Shown here piece after piece: positions 8,056 to 16,936 of a stretch of DNA of 64,000 nt. The notes under the pieces were generated by a model. It made no database searches and was not told the origin of the DNA. It saw only the letters and a list, made by a program, of their open reading frames with translations. The stretch's first letter is position 1, and each line of letters starts with the position of its first letter. The position numbers were made by a program, and so were the translations under genes. Source of the DNA: Verrucomicrobiota bacterium (GTDB lineage: Bacteria; Verrucomicrobiota; Verrucomicrobiia; Verrucomicrobiales; Akkermansiaceae); contig RDYP01000002.1 in NCBI GenBank assembly GCA_004293445.1, positions 62,001 through 126,000 of the forward strand, read 5' to 3'.

Positions 8056-9051
8056 TCACTCGCCGCTTACTTTCACCCGGACACCCTCGGTGTCCACCAG
8101 ACGACCCAGGACCGTGCCACCAGGACCAGCCGCCAGAATGGCCTCGGCGTCGGATGGGGAAACGATGGCCACCCAGCCGATGCCCATGTTGAAGGTATGG
8201 AAACGATCTTCGGAATCGACATGGGCCAGCAGCTTATCGATGCCGGGAAGCTCCCATCGCGGAATCTCCAAATCGGCACCAAAGCCGCGGAACAAACGCT
8301 CGAGATTCTCTGGCAAACCACCGCCCGTGATGTGAGCGAAAGCCTTCGGCCTCACACCCGCCGCTTTGATGTCGCGGACCACGTCGTGATACAAACGAGT
8401 CGGCTTGAGGAAACCGAGCAACTCCTCCTCGCTCACACAGCCGGGATGCTCGTTGAGAACCCGCCGGACCAAGCTCCAGCCATTCGCATGGATACTGTCG
8501 GAGGCATAGCCGATCAGCACGTCGCCAACCGCCAAAGTGGACGGATCCACCAAGTCAGGCTTCTCGGCGCAGCCAATGCAGAAGCCGGAAAGCTCGATCA
8601 CATCCGGCGGGACGATTCCCGGCATTTCGGCCGTCTCGCCACCTGCCAGGATGCAATCGCAGTCCGCAAGGTAATCGCACATCCCACCGATCAGGCGGGT
8701 GATCTTCTCCTCGTCGAGCGCCGCAATGCCGATGTAGTCGAGGAAAAGCAAGGGATCGCCACCCGTGGTGAGGATGTCGTTCACGCTCATCGCGACCAAA
8801 TCCTTCCCCGCGGTCTCGAGCAGATCATGCTCCAAGAGCAATTCCAGCTTGGTTCCCACGCCATCGCATCCGGTCACCATCACAGGCTCCCGATACGAAC
8901 TCAAATCGTAGCAGGCCGCGAACAAACCGAAGGCTCCAAGAAGCTTACGATTCTGCTGCGTGCGTGCCACGTGCCCTTTGATATCACCCACCAAGGCGGC
9001 CGCTCTTCGCGTGTCCACCCCGGCCTGCCGGTAAGTCAGCTTTCCTCCCAT
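8056..9051 (-). CDS. purM: Phosphoribosylformylglycinamidine cyclo-ligase (AIR synthetase)
   Basis: ATP-dependent ring closure of FGAM to AIR, fifth step of purine synthesis. From ATG 9051 the protein has 331 residues and starts MGGKLTYRQAGVD, as PurM proteins typically do (LTY-x-x-AGVD). Family blocks include VTGCDGVGTKL, MSVNDILTTGGDPL, ILAGGETAEMPG and AHITGGGLPENL. An in-frame GTG at 9096 would add 15 basic residues and is less likely. It is the first gene of a purM-purF pair and is divergent from the arabinose operon at 9214. Confidence 0.93.
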   Translation of the reverse strand: MGGKLTYRQAGVDTRRAAALVGDIKGHVARTQQNRKLLGAFGLFAACYDLSSYREPVMVTGCDGVGTKLELLLEHDLLETAGKDLVAMSVNDILTTGGDPLLFLDYIGIAALDEEKITRLIGGMCDYLADCDCILAGGETAEMPGIVPPDVIELSGFCIGCAEKPDLVDPSTLAVGDVLIGYASDSIHANGWSLVRRVLNEHPGCVSEEELLGFLKPTRLYHDVVRDIKAAGVRPKAFAHITGGGLPENLERLFRGFGADLEIPRWELPGIDKLLAHVDSEDRFHTFNMGIGWVAIVSPSDAEAILAAGPGGTVLGRLVDTEGVRVKVSGE

Positions 9052-9213
9052 GCTTCGCTTGTTGCCGCGTTGTAACACCCGACCCCGCACCGTCACGCGG
9101 AAAATCGGGAATCGTCCGAATCCTCGCGAAAGCCTTCATAAATGCCTGATATTTTGGATTTCCTTACTTTCACATTCATGCAAATTCCACCGCAAGTTAG
9201 GTAGTTTCACACC

Positions 9214-10647
9214 ATGAATGCGCCGGAAGCAGTCCCCCTCTGCGTCGATCTCGACGGGACTTTCGCCCAAGCGACGCTTTCGCACGAATCGCTCCCGCGA
9301 CTGACCCGGCAAAGACCGCTGCGCCTGATTCTTCTCCCCTTTTGGTGGATCGGCGGCCTTGCCCGGTCGCTAAAACGCCTTGCCCAAAGCAACCCCGCAC
9401 CCGCCCGACCGCCCGCCGCGGACGAACCTCTCGAAGCTTTCCTGCAAGCCGCACGAAAGCTCCGTCAGCCGCTCCATCGATTGGGCCATGAGTCTCGGAA
9501 TCCGCCCTCCGCGATCGACCGCCTCTTCGCATCGCACGAAATCATTCACTGCACTCCCAATCTCACCGGTGAAGCAAAGGCAGCACTGCTGGTCGCCCGA
9601 TTCGGAGAAAAGGCCTTCGATTACGCAGGGGACCCGGAACATGCCAAGGCGCTCGAAAAGCACGCACGACGCGTGTTCGTGATCCATCCCACGACCCGGA
9701 GTATCCAGCCCATCGGGCAGGATACCAACGACACGCAAATCCCTCGTCACCATGCCAGCACCTGGCAGGACTGGATCAAAGCCCTGCGAATTCATCAGTG
9801 GGCCAAGAACCTCCTGATCGCCATCCCCTTCCTCGTTGGACATCACTACCACGCCGCTTGGCAACTCGCCGGCCTGCTCGCTGCCTTCCTCTCGATGAGC
9901 CTCTGCGCGTCGGGAACCTATCTGTGGAACGACCTGCTCGATCTCGACCACGACCGCGCCCACCCCCGCAAAAAGCAACGCCTCGCCGCATCCGGAAAAA
10001 CATCCATACCCCGCATCGCCCTGGCCGCACTGAGCCTCGTCACGATCGGCCTCGGCAGCGGCTTCCTCCTCGCCCCCTCTTTTGGATTCCTCCTGATCGC
10101 CTACATCGCCGCCACCCTCACCTACTCGCTTTATCTCAAGAGAATCGCCCTCGCCGATATCTTCCTCCTCGCCTTCCTCTACCTGTCCCGCTTGGTCGCC
10201 GGCATCCTGATCTCGGAAGCCGTGATCTCCTTCTGGCTCTTTGCCTTCACCTTCCTCCTCTTCTTGTCGCTCGCCGCTGCCAAACGCTTCGTCGAACTCA
10301 ACGCCCACTCCGGCACGGGCGAAACCAAGCTCCATGGACGCGGCTATCAAACCCGCGACCTCCCCCTTCTCTCCCAGCTCGGAATTGCCAGCGGCATCGC
10401 ATCCTGCATCGTCCTCGGCCTCTATTCCAACAGCCCTCAAGTGACCGCGCTCTACCGCCACCCCGAGTGGTTCTGGGGCATCTGCATCGCTTCCCTCCAA
10501 TGGATTACCCGCATCTGGCTGCTCAGCCATCGAGGCGAGATGCACGATGATCCCGTGGTTTTCGCTCTCAAAGATCCCATCACCTGGCTGACCGGAGCCG
10601 CAGGCATCGCCTGCCTTCTGCTCGCCGCACCGATTCCCCCGCCATGA
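9214..10647 (+). CDS. HAD-UbiA fusion: polyprenyl-phosphate phosphoribosyltransferase
   Basis: 477 residues in two parts. Residues 1-~170 form a HAD-like domain with motif I VDLDGT (D12, D14), GEAKAALLVARFG for the conserved lysine region and DYAGDPEHAK in the motif IV position. Residues ~185-477 are a UbiA-type membrane domain with NDLLDLDHD (N239, D240, D243, D247) followed by RAHPRKKQRLAASG, as in mycobacterial Rv3806c, which transfers phosphoribose from PRPP to decaprenyl phosphate. The HAD part could remove the 5-phosphate, a step done by a separate protein in mycobacteria (inference). Motif IV lacks the usual second acidic residue and motif II is unclear, so this domain may be weak or inactive. 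The stop overlaps the next start (ATGA). Confidence 0.82.
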   Translation: MNAPEAVPLCVDLDGTFAQATLSHESLPRLTRQRPLRLILLPFWWIGGLARSLKRLAQSNPAPARPPAADEPLEAFLQAARKLRQPLHRLGHESRNPPSAIDRLFASHEIIHCTPNLTGEAKAALLVARFGEKAFDYAGDPEHAKALEKHARRVFVIHPTTRSIQPIGQDTNDTQIPRHHASTWQDWIKALRIHQWAKNLLIAIPFLVGHHYHAAWQLAGLLAAFLSMSLCASGTYLWNDLLDLDHDRAHPRKKQRLAASGKTSIPRIALAALSLVTIGLGSGFLLAPSFGFLLIAYIAATLTYSLYLKRIALADIFLLAFLYLSRLVAGILISEAVISFWLFAFTFLLFLSLAAAKRFVELNAHSGTGETKLHGRGYQTRDLPLLSQLGIASGIASCIVLGLYSNSPQVTALYRHPEWFWGICIASLQWITRIWLLSHRGEMHDDPVVFALKDPITWLTGAAGIACLLLAAPIPPP

Positions 10648-11957
10648 AACCCTCAGCCTTTCATTCTTGGGGCAGGCTGCGGCCAGCGATCGCACAAAGG
10701 GAGACTCCAGCGTGGCGGCACGAAGCACAGGCCAATCCCGGCCCCCGCCTCGCCATCGGACTGGGCCGATCCTACGGCGATTCCGGCCTGCTCGATGGCG
10801 GGACGATGGTCGACACCCGCTTCCTCGATCGCTTGATCTCCTTCGCCCCCGAATCCGGCATTCTCCGCGCCGAAGCAGGCATCAGTCTCGACGCCGTCCT
10901 CCGCTTCGCCGTCCCCCGCGGTTGGTTCCTGCCGACCACCCCGGGCACCCGCCAGGTCAGCCTTGGCGGGGCCATCGCCAACGACATCCACGGCAAAAAC
11001 CACCAGCTCGTCGGCTGCTTCGGCAACCATGTGCCCCGCCTCGCTTTGCTGCGATCCGATGCCCCCCAGCAAGAATGCCGTGCTGGCGATCCCCTTCACG
11101 CCGCCACCATCGGAGGACTCGGCCTGACGGGGATCATCACTTGGGCCGAACTGCAGTTGCGCCCCATCCGTTCCGCTTGGCTCGATGTCGAATGGATCCG
11201 CTTTCACGGACTCTCCGAATTCCTTGCCCTCTCCCAAGAGTCCACGACGTGGGAGCACAGCGTGGCTTGGATCGATTGCCTCAGCACCGGGAAACAAGGT
11301 ACCCGCGGCATCTTCATCCGGGGCCGCTGGAGCGACCACGCCGAGCTCGATCTCCATCGCGACGCCAAACTCCGCATCCCTTTCGACCTTCCCGGATTCA
11401 CCCTGAATCCCTTATCAATCCGGGCCTTCAACGCCCTTTATTACCGACGCTTTCGGGGGCCAACCAAACATCTCCGCCAGCACTACGCGCCCTTTTTCCA
11501 CCCCCTCGACTCGGTGCACGACTGGAACCGGATCTACGGCAAAAAAGGCTTTTACCAGTATCAGTGCGTCACACCGACCACCGCAGGCACGAGCCCCATG
11601 GAGGAAATCCTCCGCCTCATCCGAAACGCAAACCAAGGCTCCTTCCTCGCCGTGCTCAAGACCTTCGGCAGCCTCCCATCGCCCGGCATGCTATCCTTCC
11701 CCACCCCAGGAATCACGCTCGCGCTCGACTTCCCCAACCGCGGTGCCGCGACGCTGCAACTGTTCAAGCAGCTCGACACCATCGTCCGCGATTGCGGCGG
11801 GCGACTCTACCCCGCCAAGGACTCACGAATGAGCGCGGACGATTTTCAACGCGGCTACCAACGACTCGGCGAGTTCGAACGCCACCTTGACCCGGCCTTC
11901 AGCTCGGATTTCTGGCGTCGCATGAGCCGCCCTACCCCTCAGCCCCGGCACCCATGA
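10644..11957 (+). CDS. dprE1: DprE1-like polyprenyl-phosphoribose 2-oxidase
   Basis: FAD-binding oxidase of the vanillyl-alcohol oxidase fold, 437 residues. GLGRSYGDSGL (residues ~39-49) and TPGTRQVSLGGAIANDIHG followed by KN and GCFGNHV match the FAD-binding core of mycobacterial DprE1, and the end GGRLYPAKDSRM also matches. DprE1 oxidises C2 of decaprenyl-phospho-ribose to the 2-keto form. The segment matching the ..NVFK-FG.. region near the benzothiazinone-reactive cysteine of DprE1 reads GSFLAVLKTFG, so that cysteine appears to be absent (inference from memory of the family). It overlaps both neighbours by 4 bp (ATGA), so translation is coupled. Confidence 0.85.
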   Translation: MKPSAFHSWGRLRPAIAQRETPAWRHEAQANPGPRLAIGLGRSYGDSGLLDGGTMVDTRFLDRLISFAPESGILRAEAGISLDAVLRFAVPRGWFLPTTPGTRQVSLGGAIANDIHGKNHQLVGCFGNHVPRLALLRSDAPQQECRAGDPLHAATIGGLGLTGIITWAELQLRPIRSAWLDVEWIRFHGLSEFLALSQESTTWEHSVAWIDCLSTGKQGTRGIFIRGRWSDHAELDLHRDAKLRIPFDLPGFTLNPLSIRAFNALYYRRFRGPTKHLRQHYAPFFHPLDSVHDWNRIYGKKGFYQYQCVTPTTAGTSPMEEILRLIRNANQGSFLAVLKTFGSLPSPGMLSFPTPGITLALDFPNRGAATLQLFKQLDTIVRDCGGRLYPAKDSRMSADDFQRGYQRLGEFERHLDPAFSSDFWRRMSRPTPQPRHP

Positions 11958-12700
11958 CCAAGCCACCGTATCGCGCCATCGTCTTCGGAGCGACCTCAGC
12001 CATCGCCTCGGCCATCCTCCGGGAAATCACCCGGTCTCACAGCGCCGAGTTCCTCCTCGTAGGGCGAAATGCCACCAAGCTCGGCAACCTCGCCGACGAC
12101 CTCCGCGCCTACGGCGCAAACTGCTCGATCCACACCATCGACTTTCTCGACCCGACCACCGACTGGTCGGCAATCATCGAGAAACAGACCGGCCACTGGG
12201 ACCTCTTTCTCATCGCCCATGGCTCGCTCTGCGAGCAAGAGCAGGCCCTCACCCGCAGCATCGATGTCGCCCACGAAATCGCCGTCAATTTCACCAGCCA
12301 CGCGACCATCGCCGCCACCTGCTCCGCCGCCCTGCGCCGCCAAGGCCGCGGGACTTTAGCCGCCATCGGCTCGGTCGCTGGCGATCGCGGACGGCAGTCC
12401 AATTTCCTCTACGGCTCTGCCAAGGCCGGCCTCGCCACCTTCATGGACGGACTCCGCCACCGCCACGCCCGAGAAAAGGACATCCACATCGTGCTCCTCA
12501 AGCCCGGCATGACCAACTCCCCCATGACCGCGGACATCCCCAAAAGCCCTCTCTTTTCTAGCACAGCAAAGGTCGGAGCCCTCGGCTGGGAAGCCATCCG
12601 CCGCGCCACCCCCGTCGCCTATCTCCCCGGATGGTGGCGCTGGATCATGTTCGCAATCCGCGCCACCCCCGCTGCCCTTTTCCATCGCACCAAACTCTGA
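11954..12700 (+). CDS. dprE2: DprE2-like short-chain reductase (keto-ribose to arabinose)
   Basis: Short-chain dehydrogenase/reductase, 248 residues. The N-terminal nucleotide-binding segment is IVFGATSAIASAIL; the catalytic set is S in IGSVAGDRG with the Y..K pair in FLYGSAKAG. The C-terminal tail carries a hydrophobic stretch (RWIMFAIRATPAALF). It starts inside the stop of the DprE1-like gene. In mycobacteria DprE2 reduces the 2-keto intermediate to decaprenyl-phospho-arabinose with NADH. Conserved gene order with UbiA and DprE1 supports this assignment over a generic SDR. Confidence 0.82.
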   Translation: MTKPPYRAIVFGATSAIASAILREITRSHSAEFLLVGRNATKLGNLADDLRAYGANCSIHTIDFLDPTTDWSAIIEKQTGHWDLFLIAHGSLCEQEQALTRSIDVAHEIAVNFTSHATIAATCSAALRRQGRGTLAAIGSVAGDRGRQSNFLYGSAKAGLATFMDGLRHRHAREKDIHIVLLKPGMTNSPMTADIPKSPLFSSTAKVGALGWEAIRRATPVAYLPGWWRWIMFAIRATPAALFHRTKL

Positions 12701-12725
12701 TCCCGCAGCGAGCACCTGCCACCCG

Positions 12726-14492
12726 ATGACCGCGACCCCAGCACCCACCGCCCCATGGAACCGGAGCGAAGTCATCCTTCTTGGCTGCCTGCTCGCCCTG
12801 ATCTGGCTGCTCGCCCGCCCGGGCATGACCGCTCCACTGCTGCTCGATGACCACGAAACCCTCTCCCACGTCAGCAGCTTCCAGTCATGGCGCGATGCCC
12901 TGAAGCCCGATTGCTTCGGCGTCTTCCGCCCCGTGAAAGGCCTGCTCTTTTACCACTTTCACCTCCACGGCATCCCGCCGCTTCCCACAATCCACTCGCT
13001 CGTCCTTGGCGCCTACTTGCTCGCCACCATCAGCATCCACTGCCTCTTCCGACACCTCCTCGGCTGCTGGCGCTGGGGCCTCTTGGCCAGCTTCCTCTGG
13101 GCCACCAGCGCGACCCAGACCTCCACCGCCGTCTGGCTGAGCTGTATCAATATCAGCGTTGCCATCCTATTCGCCTGCCCCGCCATTCTCTTCCACCAAC
13201 GCTCCTGGCACCGCCAAACCAGCCGATCCCTCAGTCTCGCCTGCGTGTTCCTACTGCTCTCGCTCGCAAGCTACGAGACCGCCCTCTGCATCGCACCGGC
13301 CTGTCTGCTTATCGATCGATTCCGCGGCCGCAACCTCTTGTCCAAGCCCGCACTCGCCCGCTACCTCGCACTTGGCACCACCACCCTCGCCTACCTCGCC
13401 CTCCGCGCATCTTCGGGCGCCCATCACGACGCCCATGCCACCAATGTCGGCTTCGACCCCGACATGCCCGCCTGGCAATTGGTCGCCTCCGCCCCATGGC
13501 TGCTCTGGCGACACTTCTCCATGTGGCTCATGCCCTTCGGCAGGATCGAATTCGTCAGCACCTACATCTGGGGACTTTCCGCGCCCCTCCACGAACTCGC
13601 CGCCGCATGGGGCTTCCTCATCATCCTGATCACCACCGTCTTCCTGACTCACAAAAAAGCCCCCCTCGTTTCACTAGGCATCGCCCTCTTCCTCGTTGCC
13701 AGCTTTCCCACCTCGAACCTCATCCCACTCTGGGTCGGCCCCGTGGAGGATTACTATCTCGTCTTCCCCTCCATCGGCCTCGCCGTCGCACTCGTCGGCA
13801 TCGCACGGAAAATCATCACCCTCCGAAAAGCCCATCGCACTTCTTCCGCCGCCCTCACCTTCAGCACCTCGCTGCTCGGCAGCCTCCTGCTCTGGAGGAT
13901 GGCGACGATGCTTCTCTTCTGGCCGCAGGCGAAACTCTGGACCGATCCCATCCAACTCTTCGTCCGGACCATGGACTCCCGACCGGCCCAGTTTAACTGC
14001 AAAACCCTCATCGCCCGCGAACTCCTCCTAGGCGGCGAATACCAACTCTCCAAGGAATTGGCGCTCGAATCGATCCGCGAAGCCCCATGGCAACCCTCCA
14101 CTCACTCCGTACTGGGCGAACTCGCAATCCAAGACGGCGACGACGCGCTCGCGCTCACCCATTTTGAAGAATGCCTTCGCCGAGTCGAGACCGGCAATCT
14201 GCATGACTTCGCCAAGCTCCGACGGGCGGCGATCCTTATGAAAAATCCCCTACAACGAGACAATGCCCGCACCGACCTACTCGAAATTCTCAGCCGCCCT
14301 GCATCCGACTTCCACTACGACGCAACCCGCGTCCTCACATCGCTCTACCTCGCCGATACCAAACCCGAGAAGGCCCTCCGCACGCTGGAACGATCGCTCA
14401 CCCTCCACCCCGAAAAGGCTGCCGACCTTCACCCGGTGATCCTCAACCTCAAAACGACCATGCGATCGACAAACCCAACCCAAGACCCATGA
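12726..14492 (+). CDS. GT-C-like membrane glycosyltransferase with C-terminal TPR region
   Basis: 588 residues. The first ~410 carry about ten hydrophobic segments; after the first one comes a LLLDDHETL motif (D41, D42) in the position of the catalytic acidic motif of GT-C enzymes, which use polyprenyl-phosphate sugars on the outer face of the membrane. The last ~170 residues are helical and repeat-like (LLGGEYQLSKELALES, SVLGELAIQDGDDALALTHFEECL), consistent with TPR units. This layout recalls TMTC/GT105 O-glycosyltransferases. It follows the DprE2-like gene by 25 bp, so transfer of arabinofuranose from the lipid donor is a sensible guess. Neither donor nor acceptor can be read from sequence. 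Confidence 0.7.
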   Translation: MTATPAPTAPWNRSEVILLGCLLALIWLLARPGMTAPLLLDDHETLSHVSSFQSWRDALKPDCFGVFRPVKGLLFYHFHLHGIPPLPTIHSLVLGAYLLATISIHCLFRHLLGCWRWGLLASFLWATSATQTSTAVWLSCINISVAILFACPAILFHQRSWHRQTSRSLSLACVFLLLSLASYETALCIAPACLLIDRFRGRNLLSKPALARYLALGTTTLAYLALRASSGAHHDAHATNVGFDPDMPAWQLVASAPWLLWRHFSMWLMPFGRIEFVSTYIWGLSAPLHELAAAWGFLIILITTVFLTHKKAPLVSLGIALFLVASFPTSNLIPLWVGPVEDYYLVFPSIGLAVALVGIARKIITLRKAHRTSSAALTFSTSLLGSLLLWRMATMLLFWPQAKLWTDPIQLFVRTMDSRPAQFNCKTLIARELLLGGEYQLSKELALESIREAPWQPSTHSVLGELAIQDGDDALALTHFEECLRRVETGNLHDFAKLRRAAILMKNPLQRDNARTDLLEILSRPASDFHYDATRVLTSLYLADTKPEKALRTLERSLTLHPEKAADLHPVILNLKTTMRSTNPTQDP

Positions 14493-14645
14493 TTCATTGA
14501 TTTTCAACGTTTTCCGAACCTATTTAAAAATTTATTGCCAAATTTTAAAAATAATCCTAAGACCCTGAAGCACAGGAAGAGCTAATATTTAATTAATCTT
14601 GAGTATCCGTCTCCCAACGCTAGAAACAGCGACGAAAAGCGCGCA
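14493..14645 (+). promoter_or_regulatory. AT-rich spacer, probable promoter of the 14646 run
   Basis: This 153-bp spacer is far richer in A+T than its surroundings. A possible sigma-70 pair is TTGCCA (14535-14540) and TAAGAC (14558-14563) with a 17-bp spacer; the -35 fits well and the -10 poorly. It separates the arabinose operon from the ABC/pilus run, so the two are probably not one transcript. Confidence 0.4.
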
Positions 14646-15302
14646 ATGAGCATGAAAACGCAGTTACCACAGATCAAGCTGCAAGCAGGCTTGGCCATCG
14701 GTTACCGCCAAGCCATCGCTTCTCTTCCGGAAGATATCTTTCTCCCAGGCGGCACGCATTTCCTCATCGCTCGCAATGGTCGCGGCAAGACCACCCTGCT
14801 CCGTACTTTGGCCAAAACGCTCAAACAGGTCGCAGGGAGCTTCGTGACGGAAGGAAAGACTCAGTATCTGTCGGAAGATTTGCGCTTCGATCCCCACATG
14901 AGCGTCGACGGCATCTTCAGGGCGATCGTTCCCGCCGCTCGTCAAGAGGCCGCCCGCCAACTTGCGAAGACCACCGAACTCGACCTCCGGAAAAGTTACG
15001 GGCAACTCTCCACCGGCAATCGCCGAAAAACACATCTCATCGTAGCAGAGCAAGCGATCGCTCCTGACCGAGCAAACATCCTCCTGCTAGACGAGCCATT
15101 CAGCGGACTTGATGCCTACTCGCGAGAGGTTTTCGAACAACTCTGGCACAACAGCCCCGATCAGGTGCTCCGCCTCGTCAGTTGCCACCCCGATTACGAT
15201 TCCATGGGCATGCCGAGCACACTCGTCATCCAAGGCAACGAAATCCGCCACAGCACCGGACCGCAACAGATCTGGAGCCAACTGAAGGGTCAGCTCAATT
15301 GA
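14646..15302 (+). CDS. ABC transporter ATP-binding protein
   Basis: 218-residue ATPase. Walker A reads ARNGRGKTT (residues ~42-50, first glycine replaced by alanine), the signature is LSTGNRRK instead of LSGGQ, and Walker B is ILLLDEPFSGLD with a following histidine in VSCHPD. The unusual signature resembles ATPases of small export or biogenesis systems such as the CcmA type. The permease gene starts 8 bp after its stop, so they form a two-gene ABC-2-like system. Substrate unknown. Being first in the run that leads into the pilus genes suggests, but does not prove, an envelope role. Confidence 0.8.
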   Translation: MSMKTQLPQIKLQAGLAIGYRQAIASLPEDIFLPGGTHFLIARNGRGKTTLLRTLAKTLKQVAGSFVTEGKTQYLSEDLRFDPHMSVDGIFRAIVPAARQEAARQLAKTTELDLRKSYGQLSTGNRRKTHLIVAEQAIAPDRANILLLDEPFSGLDAYSREVFEQLWHNSPDQVLRLVSCHPDYDSMGMPSTLVIQGNEIRHSTGPQQIWSQLKGQLN

Positions 15303-15310
15303 ACCGCGCC

Positions 15311-16078
15311 ATGAGCCTCTACCGTTTGACCATCGCCACGCTCTTCCGCAGGAAGTCGTGGGTGATCTGCGTCTTTGCGGTCGGCGTGCTCCCCTTCTGC
15401 CTCCAACACCTCTCCAGCGGGACCGAAAATCCCGCGCTCCTCAAGCCGGCGATCGCCCAAGCGACTTGGGCGATGGCGTTGCTCTCGACGATCTTCTGGG
15501 GCTTTTTCACCGCCGCGATACAGGGCGAAAGCAACGCCCGCTCCGGCCTTGGCGAGTATTTCCTGAGCTCCGGCGTCTCCGCCGGTCGCCAATTGCTCGA
15601 GATGTGGCTGGCAGTGCTCACCTACCTCATACCACTTCCATTCCTCGCGGCCGCCATCTGTATCCTCCGCACTAGCCCCGCCCTCACCGAGGAGAAGACG
15701 ATGTGGATGGTGACCAATTTCCAATACGCCCTTCTCTTCCTCCTCGTCATGACTCCATTGGTCGCCTTGGCCACCGCAGTCGCATCGCGCTTCGGCAGCC
15801 TCACCGGCTTCCTGACATCCGGTTTTCTCGCCATTTACGGACTTTACGGCGTCGGTTATCTCAAGCTGCTCGGCAATCTCGAGGAAAACGCGGTCCTCAA
15901 ATGGATCTGGACCGGCTCGCCGCACTACCACTTCGCCGATCCTACCGAACGCCTGCGCTACAAACTCGGCGCCATCGACTGGGACAAGTTCCCCCTGCTG
16001 CTCGCCTACTTCGGCGGCATCATGCTCGTTCACGCCACTCTCTCACGCCTCATTTTTCGCGTACGCGCCACGGCCTGA
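15311..16078 (+). CDS. ABC transporter permease
   Basis: 255-residue membrane protein from ATG 15311 with about six hydrophobic segments (for example VICVFAVGVLPFCL, MALLSTIFWGFFTAAI, YALLFLLVMTPLVALATAVA, LLLAYFGGIMLVHATLS). It lies immediately after the ATPase and forms the membrane half of the exporter. No known substrate family was recognised. A longer frame reaching back to 15182 overlaps the ATPase and is not credible as a start. Confidence 0.75.
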   Translation: MSLYRLTIATLFRRKSWVICVFAVGVLPFCLQHLSSGTENPALLKPAIAQATWAMALLSTIFWGFFTAAIQGESNARSGLGEYFLSSGVSAGRQLLEMWLAVLTYLIPLPFLAAAICILRTSPALTEEKTMWMVTNFQYALLFLLVMTPLVALATAVASRFGSLTGFLTSGFLAIYGLYGVGYLKLLGNLEENAVLKWIWTGSPHYHFADPTERLRYKLGAIDWDKFPLLLAYFGGIMLVHATLSRLIFRVRATA

Positions 16079-16102
16079 GAATCACGCAAGCATCTACCAC
16101 CC

Positions 16103-16933
16103 ATGAACTCTCGCCGCCTCACACTCCACTCGATCCTCGCCCTCTCCGGCGTGGCTCTGTGGACCTACGGCGCGCGGCATCTGGCATCGGATGGGGCTTT
16201 CGATTACGATCCGAACCCTCTCGGACTGAAGACCAGCCCATACGGCCAGGTGATTGCCCTCGCCGTCCAAGGCGGGATCGACTCCGATTGGCACCGCGTC
16301 GAAGTCGGCTCCAGCAATGGCAGCCAGAACCACAGGCAACTCGAAGTCACCACCAAACCATCCGGGCTGCTGGCACGACTCGAAGACGCAGCCACCGAGC
16401 GGACCAATCCCTTACCAGCCACCCACGGTCATAAATTCTACCTTCGCCGCGAAGTCGAAGACCGCCTCCGCTTCGCCTACGAGCTCGATCCCTCGAACTA
16501 CGCGAACTACAACGCCTACCATCTCTTCCTCACCGAGCCATCCGTCGGGACCCGACGCATCCTCAGCCAGCGTGCAGTGCGTCTCGCCCGCACCACGATC
16601 GATTACTCACTCCGCGAAAGCTCCGACCCCCGCCCCGCCCTCACCGCGGCGGCAGCTGCAGGCAATATCCTCGAACTGATGCTCCTCAGTCCTGACGAGT
16701 ATGATCTCGATACCGTCCAGCGTCAGTTTACCGAGCTCGACCGCGCTCTCGCCCGCCATCGAGACCTCGCTTCCAGGTGGCTCGATTCCGGCGAGTTTCA
16801 ACGACTCTCTCCAGCCCGCCAGCAGGAGATGCTCGAACGTTTTCACTTCGTCACCAAGGTCCGCGATGCCGCAGCAGGGACCATTTCGCGCCTGATCTCC
16901 GCCACTTCCGAGCAGGCCTCCAATTCGCACTGA
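16103..16933 (+). CDS. Unknown membrane-anchored protein upstream of PilT-like ATPase
   Basis: 276 residues with one N-terminal hydrophobic segment (LTLHSILALSGVALWTYGA), so probably anchored with the rest outside the cytoplasm. The remainder is mostly helical and charged, with a central block KFYLRREVEDRLRFAYELDP. No family was recognised. The gene ends 3 bp before the PilT-like ATPase and starts 24 bp after the permease, so it bridges the ABC genes and the pilus genes within one likely transcript. Confidence 0.65.
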   Translation: MNSRRLTLHSILALSGVALWTYGARHLASDGAFDYDPNPLGLKTSPYGQVIALAVQGGIDSDWHRVEVGSSNGSQNHRQLEVTTKPSGLLARLEDAATERTNPLPATHGHKFYLRREVEDRLRFAYELDPSNYANYNAYHLFLTEPSVGTRRILSQRAVRLARTTIDYSLRESSDPRPALTAAAAAGNILELMLLSPDEYDLDTVQRQFTELDRALARHRDLASRWLDSGEFQRLSPARQQEMLERFHFVTKVRDAAAGTISRLISATSEQASNSH

Positions 16934-16936
16934 TTC

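Noticed and set aside
7990-9075. Plus-strand frame of 361 codons opposite purM
   Set aside because: Antisense shadow of purM, which carries all family motifs.
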